Shown one piece after another: positions 8,074 to 15,179 of a DNA stretch of 64,000 nucleotides. The notes under the pieces were generated by a model, which ran no database searches, was not told where the DNA came from, and saw only the letters and a program-made list of their open reading frames with translations. How positions within the stretch are numbered: position 1 is the stretch's first letter; each line of letters starts with the position of its first letter. The position numbers and the translations under genes are program-made. The DNA comes from CBDFKU01 sp965248975 (GTDB lineage: Bacteria > Chloroflexota > Dehalococcoidia > Lucifugimonadales > JAGWBF01): positions 186,001 through 250,000 of the forward strand of contig CBDFKU010000014.1 in assembly GCA_965248975.1 (NCBI GenBank), in the 5' to 3' direction.

Positions 8074-9789
8074 CTACTTCCGGCCGAACTCACGCTCCAG
8101 GTGGTGGGAGCTGAGGTGGATCATAGTGGGGCGGCCGTGGGGGCAGGTGTGGGGGCTGTCGCAGGACTGGAGCTGCCGCACCAGGTCTTCCATCTCCCGT
8201 TGGCCCAGGCTCATGCCCGCCATGACGGCGCCGTGGCAGGCCACGGAGGCAGCCATGGCCTCCTCGCGCTCCTTCAGCAGCCCTTCGTAGGCCATAAGGT
8301 CCAGCACCTCCAGAAGCGCCTTCGCCGGGTCGCGGTCCTCCATTGTGGTGGGGACGGCGCGTAGTAGGTAGGTCCTTTCTCCGAAGGGCTCAAGAATGAA
8401 CCCGTAGCGGTCCATCAGATCCCCGCTGGCCTGGACCAGCTCCTCTTGGCCGGGGGACAGCTCGACGGATACCGGGTCCAGCAATGCCTGGGCCTGGGGG
8501 ACGTTTCCTGCGACCTCCCGCAGCACCTTCTCGAACAGCACCCGCTCGTGAGCGGCGTGCTGGTCGATGAGATAGAGACCGTCGGGGCCCTCGGCCACCA
8601 GGTACATGCTGCGGGCTTGGCCCAGGATGCGCAGGGACGACATGGCTTCCATCGGTGGGGTGGAGGGCCTGTAGGTCCCAGGCTCCATAGGGATGTCCCT
8701 CTGATAGCGGGAGCCGGAAGATGCGGAAGCCATTGGGCCGTTGAAGAAGGGCCGCTCGCTGGACTGGGGTCCCGCCAGCCGCATCTCGGGCACCGGAGAG
8801 GACCCAACCAGGGTGGCGCGAACGGCGCGCTGCAGGGTCGAAAAGGCCCGGTCCTCATAGCGGAAGCGCACCTCCCGCTTGGCCGGGTGGACGTTCACGT
8901 CCACCTCGTCGGCAGGCAGGGTCAGGTTGAGCACGGCCATGGGGTGACGCCTCTCCGGCAGGAACCCCTGGTAAGACTGGGACAGCGCGAAGGACATGAG
9001 GGGACTCTGGACCCAGCGGCGGTTAACCAGGAAGGTTGTGTAGCTCCTGTTGGCCCTGTGCAGCGAGGGAGCGCTTATGAAACCCCTGATGGAGTAGCCT
9101 CCCTGAGACCCTTCGTCCGGCACCTCCAGCATGGAAGAGGCGGTCTGGCCGCCGTAAACCGAGACCAGGGCGTCAGCCGGCATGCCGGTGCCGGGAGAGG
9201 TGAGGGAGCTCCGGCCGTCCACCAGCAGCCGGAAACCTATCTCAGGAAAGGCCATGGCGTAGCGGGATACCAGGTCGCTGATGCGGGACGTCTCTCCGGA
9301 AGGAGTTTTGAGGAACTTACGCCGGGCCGGCACATTCTCGAAGAGGCCTTCGATGGCGATGGAGGTGCCCGGAGGGGAGCCCGCAGAGCCCGCCTTGACC
9401 GGTTCGCCCCAGACCAGATGGACCTCACGGCCCGCCGCGGCGTCGGGGGGCCGCGTCACCAGCGAAATCCGGGACACGGCGGCGATGCTGGGCAGGGCCT
9501 CTCCGCGGAATCCCATGGTGGAGATCGAGTCCAGGTCCGCCTCGCCTGAAATCTTGCTGGTGGCGTGGCGCTGGAAGGCCACTTCTACTTCGTCGGCGGG
9601 AATACCGCACCCGTCGTCGGTGACCCTGATCAGGTCGATGCCGCCGCCCGCGACCTCCACGGTGATGTGGGAGGCCCGGGCGTCCAGGGAGTTTTCCACC
9701 AACTCTTTGACCACCGACGCGGGGCGCTCCACCACCTCGCCGGCGGCTATCTTGGCAGCGACTTCGGGAGACAGGACGCGTATGCCCAT
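8074..9789 (-). CDS. mutL: DNA mismatch repair protein MutL
   Basis: 571 residues, normal for a bacterial MutL. The N-terminal GHKL ATPase shows ELVENSLDA (29-37), DDGCGI (58-63), GFRGEAL (93-99) and GTSIAIEGLFENVPARRKF (141-159), followed by DVNVHPAKREVRF at 297-309. The C-terminal half has DQHAAHERVLFE (409-420), the DQHA(x)2E(x)4E metal-binding signature of MutL proteins with intrinsic nicking endonuclease activity, and CPHGRP near the end. It is therefore expected to nick DNA itself and not to need MutH. Last gene of a minus-strand string mutS, arsC-like, HAD-like, mutL; 103-nt gap to the HAD-like gene. Confidence 0.97.
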   Translation of the reverse strand: MGIRVLSPEVAAKIAAGEVVERPASVVKELVENSLDARASHITVEVAGGGIDLIRVTDDGCGIPADEVEVAFQRHATSKISGEADLDSISTMGFRGEALPSIAAVSRISLVTRPPDAAAGREVHLVWGEPVKAGSAGSPPGTSIAIEGLFENVPARRKFLKTPSGETSRISDLVSRYAMAFPEIGFRLLVDGRSSLTSPGTGMPADALVSVYGGQTASSMLEVPDEGSQGGYSIRGFISAPSLHRANRSYTTFLVNRRWVQSPLMSFALSQSYQGFLPERRHPMAVLNLTLPADEVDVNVHPAKREVRFRYEDRAFSTLQRAVRATLVGSSPVPEMRLAGPQSSERPFFNGPMASASSGSRYQRDIPMEPGTYRPSTPPMEAMSSLRILGQARSMYLVAEGPDGLYLIDQHAAHERVLFEKVLREVAGNVPQAQALLDPVSVELSPGQEELVQASGDLMDRYGFILEPFGERTYLLRAVPTTMEDRDPAKALLEVLDLMAYEGLLKEREEAMAASVACHGAVMAGMSLGQREMEDLVRQLQSCDSPHTCPHGRPTMIHLSSHHLEREFGRK

Positions 9790-9892
9790 GGCAACTCCCT
9801 GGGGCAGTTAGACCTTATGGGAAGGGACTATCGTGCAGTCAGGTCCCGTCAGCGGGAGCGCTGAGGAGGTGGAAAACTTTCGGGGGCGTGTG

Positions 9893-10330
9893 CTAGAACA
9901 GTGGGACCACGGAGCCCTTCGCCCGGAACTGCCGGTCGCTGGAGTGGCCCTTTTTCTCGAATTCCTTGATTATCTTGTAGATCCGTTCCATCTGATCGTC
10001 CCCGCTCCTCTTGAAGAAGTAAGGGGGCACCCACACGCCGCCGAAGGCGGCCACCACCTCGGGGTAGTCGTCGATCACGAAATCGGGAACCAGGGGGACC
10101 TCCAACTCCACCAGCCGCTCCATGAAGCGCTCTGTGGGTTTCTCGTACACCCCGCTGGCGAACTTCTCCAGCTTGTGCTTCCTCACCACCTCCCATCGAG
10201 GACCCAGTCCCGACCAGATGTATACCAGGTGTCCGTCATCGAGTAACTTCTGGAAGGTTTCCTTGGTCCCCGGACGCAGGCTGTCATCCATGCCCAAGAT
10301 GGTGTAGTCCACGTCGAAGAAAATGTTCAA
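9893..10330 (-). CDS. HAD-superfamily hydrolase-like protein
   Basis: About 145 residues. I chose a TTG start at 10330 because GGAGGG sits 7 nt upstream and the protein then begins at the first beta strand (MNIFFDVDYT). An alternative longer reading begins at 10360. DVDYT at residues 6-10 is HAD motif I (nucleophile Asp6, acid/base Asp8). WSGLG near 40 fits motif II, and VIDDYPE near 87 fits motif IV. The product is short with little cap domain. Substrate unknown; lies between the UGA-containing ArsC-like gene and mutL on the same strand, so probably co-transcribed with mismatch repair genes. Confidence 0.8.
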   Translation of the reverse strand: MNIFFDVDYTILGMDDSLRPGTKETFQKLLDDGHLVYIWSGLGPRWEVVRKHKLEKFASGVYEKPTERFMERLVELEVPLVPDFVIDDYPEVVAAFGGVWVPPYFFKRSGDDQMERIYKIIKEFEKKGHSSDRQFRAKGSVVPLF

Positions 10331-10453
10331 TAGGCAGCCCTCCCCTCGCCGGTCTAACATCTGCCCGGCCCATTATACTGGGCGGACGGAGCTTTTCTCA
10401 ACCGGCCCCGGCGCCTCGGTTGGCCCATTTTGTGGCAGCGGGTTCACCGGCCC

Positions 10454-10804
10454 CTACCCTAGCACCTTCTCCATAGCCTTCTTGTCCGCGCCCACGACCA
10501 GATCATCACCCAGCTGGAACATGGGGCGCCGGATGAGGCGAGGCTCCTGGAGCATCAGGCGCACCAGGTCGTCGTCGCCCAGGCTGGCGGGGTCCAGGCC
10601 CAAGGCCTTGAAGCTGGGGCTCTTCCAGGAGAAGACCTCCGAGGGTGCGCGGCTACCTATCAGGGTCCGCAGCTCTGCCTCGGTGAAAGGGTCCCTGAAG
10701 AAGTCCCGCTCCTCCATCGCGATCCCCCGCTGCGAGAGCAACTCCCTCGCCTTGCGGCAGGAGGATCACTTGCTCCACCAGTAGAAGTTGAGTTTGTCGG
10801 CCAT
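10454..10804 (-). CDS. ArsC/Spx-family thioredoxin-fold redox protein, candidate selenoprotein (in-frame UGA at 10766-10768, UxxC)
   Basis: The ATG at 10804 has a strong SD (GGAGGAG, 3-nt spacing). The first 12 codons read MADKLNFYWWSK, then UGA, then SSCRKARELLSQRG and the remainder of a normal ArsC/Spx-type protein (IAMEERDFF, EVFSWKSPSFK, EPRLIRRPMF) to 10454: 116 residues with Sec at 13. Relatives have a redox-active CxxC-RKA at this exact spot, so the UGA replaces the first, attacking Cys to give U-S-S-C. A SECIS-like stem-loop lies 22 nt downstream of the UGA. Starting after the UGA, as standard gene calling would, deletes the first beta strand and the active site. The gene lies 38 nt after mutS. 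Whether it reduces arsenate, acts like Spx on RNA polymerase, or serves general thiol redox chemistry is not known. Confidence 0.85.
10732..10750 (-). promoter_or_regulatory. Candidate bacterial SECIS element in the ArsC-like gene
   Basis: mRNA-strand sequence GCGAGGG-AGUUG-CUCUCGC: a 7-bp stem (one G-U pair) and a 5-nt loop with G at position 2. The loop begins 22 nt after the UGA (10766-10768), within the 16-37 nt spacing of bacterial SECIS elements. The sequence is simultaneously coding (residues about ARELLSQ). Confidence 0.75.
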
Positions 10805-10842
10805 CGTCTCCTCCTTCTTCTTTCGACTAATATCTCACGTGG

Positions 10843-13419
10843 CTAGCCCTCCCGGGCCTTTCGCTGGAGTTCGTAGAGGGCGTTGATCGCCTCCAAGGGC
10901 GTCATGTTGGACACGTCCAGCCGGGATAGCTCCTCCAGCACCGGGGAGGGCTCTGCGAAGAGGGGCGACTGAAGTGCCGGCTCGGACTTACGGGGGCGTC
11001 CGGTCCGCCCCCCTTTCCCATCCCGTCCGTCCCTCTCCAGGTCCTCCAGGACCTCCCGGGCCCGCACGATAACCGATTTGGGCAGGCCCGCCAGCTCGGC
11101 GACGTGAATGCCGTAGCTCTTGTCGGCCCCACCGGGCACGATGCGGTGGAGGAAGATCACCCTCCCGTCCTCTTCCGAGGCCGCCACGGTGAAGTTACGC
11201 ACCCTGGGCAGGGTACGGGCCAGCTGGGTCAGCTCGTGGTAGTGGGTGGCGAATAGGGTCTTGCAGCCCAGGCGGGGGCTGTTGTGTATGTACTCCACCA
11301 CCGACCTGGCGATGGACATGCCGTCGTAGGTGCTGGTGCCGCGGCCGATCTCGTCCAGGATCACCAGCGAGCGGGAGGTGGCCTGGTTGAGGATCGACGC
11401 CGTCTCCACCATCTCCACCATGAAAGTCGATTGACCGGTGGCCAGGTCGTCCTGGAGGCCCACCCGGGTGAAGATGCGGTCCACCAGCCCCATTGTGCTA
11501 ACCCTGGCGGGCACGAAGCTGCCGATCTGTGCCATGAGGACGATGAGGGCCACCTGGCGAATGTAGGTGCTCTTGCCGGCCATGTTGGGACCCGTGAGGA
11601 CGATCAGCTGGGCGTCGCCGGAGGACAGGTTCACATCGTTGGGCACGAAGGTGCCTGAGGGCATGACCCTCTCGACCACTGGATGACGCCCATCGGCGAT
11701 GTCGACGCCGTCTCCATCGGTTAGGGTGGGCCGGACGTATCCGTATCTCGAGGCCGCCTCGGCCAGGGCGGCGAAGACGTCTATGTGGGCCACCCCCTCG
11801 GCCAGTGTGAGGATGCTTTGGGCACCCTCGCCGATCTGGGCGCAGACCTGCCGGTAGAGGGACCGCTCCAGCTCCTCGATGCGCTCCCGGGCGTTGAGGA
11901 TCAGGGACTCGTACTCCTTCAGCTCGGGGGTGATGAAGCGCTCGCCGCCGACCAGGGTCTGGCGCCTTATGTAGTCGGTCGGGACCTGTGAGAGGTTGGA
12001 GTTGCTGATCTCGATGTAGTAGCCGAACACCTTGTTGTACCCCACCTTGAGGTTCTTGATTCCCGTGCTTTCCTTCTCCTTCCGCTCCAGGGTGGCGATG
12101 AACTCCCGGGCGTCGCGGGAGGCCAGCCTCAGCTCGTCCAGGTCCGGGGAGAACCCCTCTCGGATGACGTTGCCTTCCCCCGGCTCGCCGGCCGGGTCAG
12201 GGGCCAGCGCAGCGTCTATCAGCAAGACCGCCTCGTCCTGGGGACGCATATCCCGGATCAGCCAGGAAATGGCGCCGGCGGCCTGGTCTTCCCGGAGATG
12301 GCCCAGGAGCTCGGCAGAAGCCTCCAGGCCGGCTTTGAGGGCCGCCAGCTCTCTGGGGGCGGCCAGACCCTGACGCACCCGGTTCGTGGCCCGTTCCAGG
12401 TCGGCGATCCTTGAAAGCAGGGAGACGGTCCGCTCCCGTATCAGCAGGCCGTCGTGGAAGTAGGCCACGGCCTCTTGCCGCCGCTGCAGCTCCTCCAGGT
12501 CCAGCAGCGGCCGGCCCAGCCACCGCCGGAGGAGGCGCCCGCCCATGGGGGTCCTGGTTAGGTCCAGGGTGGAGTAAAGGGTCGGGCCGGAGCCGTCCCA
12601 TTTCCCCCCCTGGAACAGCTCCAGGTTATGGCGGGTCTGCCTGTCCAGGGTCATGTAGGAGCCGGTTGAGTAGGTGGTCAGGGTGTGCAGCTCGCTCAGG
12701 GCTGTCCGCTGAGTCTGCCCCAGGTATTCGACGATGGCGCCGGCGGCGCCCAGGGCCAGGGGTAATCCGTCGCAACCGTAAGCCTCCAGCGTGGCCACGC
12801 CGAAGTGGTCCAGCAGGGCACGACGGGCAGTCTCCGGTTCGAAGGCCACGGAAGAGAGGGGCGTCACCGGGCACTCTTCGGTCCCGTCAGGTGGTTCCTG
12901 GTCTTCGGGCGTTATCAGCTCCGCCGGGGCCAGGCGGTCCAGCTCCGGGCCTACCTCTCCGCTGGAGAGCTGGGCGGTGAAGAACTCGCCGGTGGACACG
13001 TCAACGTAGGAGAGGCCCGCACCGTCACCGTCCGTTATCAGCGAGACGAGGTAGTTGTTCGCCTTCTGGTCCAGCAGCGAGGGCTCAATCACCGTGCCGG
13101 GCGTGACCACCCGGACTACGTCCCGCTCCACCAATCCCTTGGAGGTGGCGGGGTCGCTGAGCTGCTCACAGACGGCCACCTTGAACCCCTTCTTTATCAG
13201 CTTGGCCAGGTAGGACTCCAGGGAGTGGGCCGGGATCCCCGCCAGGGGTACCTTCAAGCCCTTGCCCATGGGCTTGGACGTGAGGACGATGTCCAGCTCT
13301 TTCGATGCGACCCGGGCGTCCTCGTCGAAGGTCTCGTAGAAATCGCCCAGTCGAAAGAACACGATGGCATCCTGGTAGCGCTGCTTGATCCGAAGGTATT
13401 GGTGGCGGATGGGGGTCAA
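10843..13419 (-). CDS. mutS: DNA mismatch repair protein MutS
   Basis: 858 residues, the standard length. The mismatch-recognition FxE motif is in GDFYETF (25-31). Clamp and core domains follow, then the ABC-type ATPase with Walker A TGPNMAGKST, the downstream LQDDLATGQSTFMVEM segment and Walker B LVILDEIGRGTST. A basic linker (DGRDGKGGRTGRPRKSEP) precedes the C-terminal helices that drive tetramerisation and MutL contact. It binds mismatched bases and recruits MutL. First of the minus-strand string with the ArsC-like gene, HAD-like gene and mutL. Confidence 0.98.
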   Translation of the reverse strand: MTPIRHQYLRIKQRYQDAIVFFRLGDFYETFDEDARVASKELDIVLTSKPMGKGLKVPLAGIPAHSLESYLAKLIKKGFKVAVCEQLSDPATSKGLVERDVVRVVTPGTVIEPSLLDQKANNYLVSLITDGDGAGLSYVDVSTGEFFTAQLSSGEVGPELDRLAPAELITPEDQEPPDGTEECPVTPLSSVAFEPETARRALLDHFGVATLEAYGCDGLPLALGAAGAIVEYLGQTQRTALSELHTLTTYSTGSYMTLDRQTRHNLELFQGGKWDGSGPTLYSTLDLTRTPMGGRLLRRWLGRPLLDLEELQRRQEAVAYFHDGLLIRERTVSLLSRIADLERATNRVRQGLAAPRELAALKAGLEASAELLGHLREDQAAGAISWLIRDMRPQDEAVLLIDAALAPDPAGEPGEGNVIREGFSPDLDELRLASRDAREFIATLERKEKESTGIKNLKVGYNKVFGYYIEISNSNLSQVPTDYIRRQTLVGGERFITPELKEYESLILNARERIEELERSLYRQVCAQIGEGAQSILTLAEGVAHIDVFAALAEAASRYGYVRPTLTDGDGVDIADGRHPVVERVMPSGTFVPNDVNLSSGDAQLIVLTGPNMAGKSTYIRQVALIVLMAQIGSFVPARVSTMGLVDRIFTRVGLQDDLATGQSTFMVEMVETASILNQATSRSLVILDEIGRGTSTYDGMSIARSVVEYIHNSPRLGCKTLFATHYHELTQLARTLPRVRNFTVAASEEDGRVIFLHRIVPGGADKSYGIHVAELAGLPKSVIVRAREVLEDLERDGRDGKGGRTGRPRKSEPALQSPLFAEPSPVLEELSRLDVSNMTPLEAINALYELQRKAREG

Positions 13420-13571
13420 GGCACCCTCTCGGCCGAGGTGGTTATGGCCATTTTACAGCAGGATGCCCTGCCAGGGAATGGGGCGCTGCTGGTCCTCCGT
13501 CCGGGCGCTTCGTGAGAGGCCGGATGATTTCGTGTTCAGCAATTTTATGCCAAATGTAATGCCGCAGCCGG

Positions 13572-13599
13572 TTGACTTCGGGGCGTCCACTTCTATAAG
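13572..13599 (+). promoter_or_regulatory. Candidate promoter upstream of the six-helix membrane protein
   Basis: TTGACT at 13572-13577 and TATAAG at 13594-13599 with a 16-nt spacer on the plus strand. The leader to the ATG at 13711 would be about 105 nt. The 290-nt divergent region 13420-13710 shows no other gene. Confidence 0.45.
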
Positions 13600-13710
13600 G
13601 TAACATCGGCGACAGGATAGTAGCGGTAAGCGGTCAGGTCGGCCACCTCGATCATCGAAGCGCCGATCAGACTCCGGGAACATAACGCGAAGGCAGGGGG
13701 TGACTCTGAC

Positions 13711-14307
13711 ATGGACCTGGCCTTTTTGCTAGTACTGCCGGGGGTCCTATGGATTCAGGCCTGGTACCTGCTGGGATTTTACGGGAACCCCAAGACCCTG
13801 GGCCTGATCGCAGGCGCGGTGGCGGTACTCCTTTTGGGCATCGTTCTGTTCCAAGACCAGCTTCCTACGGCCATCAAAGCGCCGTCCGACCTGGGAGCCT
13901 TCCTGGCGCCGGCGACCGCCCTCTCCGTTTTCATCCTGGTATGGGCCGTATACTCCCTGCTGGTGGCCGGAGTGCACCTCTGGGGGTTCGACCCAAGGGC
14001 CCTGGGCTTCTACGTCCTGTTCCTGGCGGTTATATCCGCAGTCTTCGCGGTCTATTTCTTCATAGGTGACCGACTGCTGGACAACGGAGAGATCATCCAG
14101 TACACGTGGCTGATGGGGGTTGTGGCTATCCTGCTGACGGTGCTGTCGGGCCTGCTGTTCTTCTACCTGGGCCTGCGTCCCGCCGGTCAGCCGGAGCCCC
14201 GGGCCTCGGCCATGAGGATGGTAACGGGTTGGTTCTACCTGGTCTTCTCGATCGCGGTGGCCGTCCTGGGCGCACTCCTGCTGCTGGGCCTCAACCCGGA
14301 GCTTTAG
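13711..14307 (+). CDS. Six-helix integral membrane protein, function unknown
   Basis: 198 residues, almost wholly hydrophobic. Six segments lie at about 1-24, 29-48, 66-98, 94-115, 129-155 and 170-193, with very short loops. The size and layout are reminiscent of AmiS/UreI-type channels, but I cannot point to a diagnostic motif, so this is only a possibility. GGGGG lies about 10 nt before the ATG. It stands alone on the plus strand and ends against a convergent flavoprotein gene. Confidence 0.75.
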   Translation: MDLAFLLVLPGVLWIQAWYLLGFYGNPKTLGLIAGAVAVLLLGIVLFQDQLPTAIKAPSDLGAFLAPATALSVFILVWAVYSLLVAGVHLWGFDPRALGFYVLFLAVISAVFAVYFFIGDRLLDNGEIIQYTWLMGVVAILLTVLSGLLFFYLGLRPAGQPEPRASAMRMVTGWFYLVFSIAVAVLGALLLLGLNPEL

Positions 14308-14324
14308 GAAGCCCTCAACCCCAA

Positions 14325-14347
14325 CCCCTCTCCCACGGGGAGAGGGG
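14325..14347. terminator. 10-bp perfect hairpin between convergent genes; repeat-like
   Basis: CCCCTCTCCC (14325-14334), ACG loop, GGGAGAGGGG (14338-14347). It sits in the 61-nt gap between two genes that end toward each other. The flanking text (CCCTCAACCCCAACCCCTCTCCC) resembles widespread GC-rich palindromic repeats; similar material recurs at 29809-29855. Confidence 0.55.
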
Positions 14348-14368
14348 ACTCGCAGGCCTGACGGAGGC

Positions 14369-15142
14369 CTACTGCTTCCAGTAGCGCTCCTCTTTGATCT
14401 TGAATCCAGCGGGGTCCAGCCGGTCCTTCACGTCCTCGATCATGCCGGGGTGCCCGCAGGCATAAATCAGGGTGTCTTCCGGGGATAGTCCGTGCCGGGC
14501 GACGTACTCGTCCACCAGGCTGTTGACCCGGCCGGTGGTGCCCTGCCATCCCCGGTTCTTCTCGTCCACCGGGCGGCTCACGGTGGGAAGGTACTCTATG
14601 GTTTCGGGATGGCTGCGGACCAGCTCTCGGAGCTCGTCGTCGTAGGTGAACTCGTCCTGATAGCTGGCTCCCTGCAGTACGTGGAATTTATGGCCCTGCT
14701 CGCCGTCGTTGAGATAGCTGCGTATGGTGCTGATGAAGGGAGCCACGCCGGTGACGGTGGCCACCATGAGGTGATGCGGATATTTCCGGTCCATGGTGAA
14801 GATGCCCTTGGCGCGAGGCCTGATGCTCATGGTGTCCCCGACCTTCAGGTCCCACATCAGGGGAGTGAGCACTCCGTCGGGGAGGGGCACCAGCTCCACG
14901 AAAATTTCCAGGACCGGCTCGTAAGGCGCCGATGCGATGGAGTAGGCCCTCTCGATCGAGCCTATGCCCAGGGTGCAATACTGGCCCGGCTTGAAGCCGA
15001 ACTCGACCCCCGGCCGGAGCTGGATCACCATCAGGTCCTCTGAAACGTCCCGCCGTGCGACCAACTCCGCCCTGGGCAGCTTGGCGATGACCTCCCTTAT
15101 TCGCCGGTCCGCCTCCATCAACCGAACATCGCTCCGCTCCAC
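14369..15142 (-). CDS. Ferredoxin/flavodoxin-NADP+ reductase-like FAD protein
   Basis: 257 residues with the two-domain ferredoxin reductase fold. FAD-binding RAYSIAS is near residue 90 and GQYCTLGI just before it. The NAD(P) domain has TGVAPFISTIRSY around 130 and the C-terminal IYACGHPGMIEDVKDRL near 225-241. The C terminus ends KEERYWKQ, like bacterial Fpr, whose terminal aromatic residue stacks on FAD. It moves electrons between NAD(P)H and ferredoxin or flavodoxin. It lies 37 nt after the NuoG/FdhA-like gene on the same strand, so it may feed or drain that module. Confidence 0.88.
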   Translation of the reverse strand: MERSDVRLMEADRRIREVIAKLPRAELVARRDVSEDLMVIQLRPGVEFGFKPGQYCTLGIGSIERAYSIASAPYEPVLEIFVELVPLPDGVLTPLMWDLKVGDTMSIRPRAKGIFTMDRKYPHHLMVATVTGVAPFISTIRSYLNDGEQGHKFHVLQGASYQDEFTYDDELRELVRSHPETIEYLPTVSRPVDEKNRGWQGTTGRVNSLVDEYVARHGLSPEDTLIYACGHPGMIEDVKDRLDPAGFKIKEERYWKQ

Positions 15143-15179
15143 CTGCCCTCCTTCGTCTCTTTAAAGTCGGTCCATGGGC

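Noticed and set aside
10454..10741. 95-residue ORF as the complete ArsC-like protein
   Set aside because: It begins after the UGA at a TTG without SD and lacks the first beta strand and active site; the ATG at 10804 with GGAGGAG explains the gene better.
10742..10768. Hairpin GCC-GCAA-GGC just after the ArsC-like UGA as the SECIS element
   Set aside because: Its loop starts only 10 nt after the UGA, too close for bacterial SECIS, whereas the stem at 10732-10750 is at 22 nt.
12411..12980. 189-residue Arg/Pro-rich plus-strand frame inside mutS
   Set aside because: It is a shadow of the mutS codons, as its composition shows.
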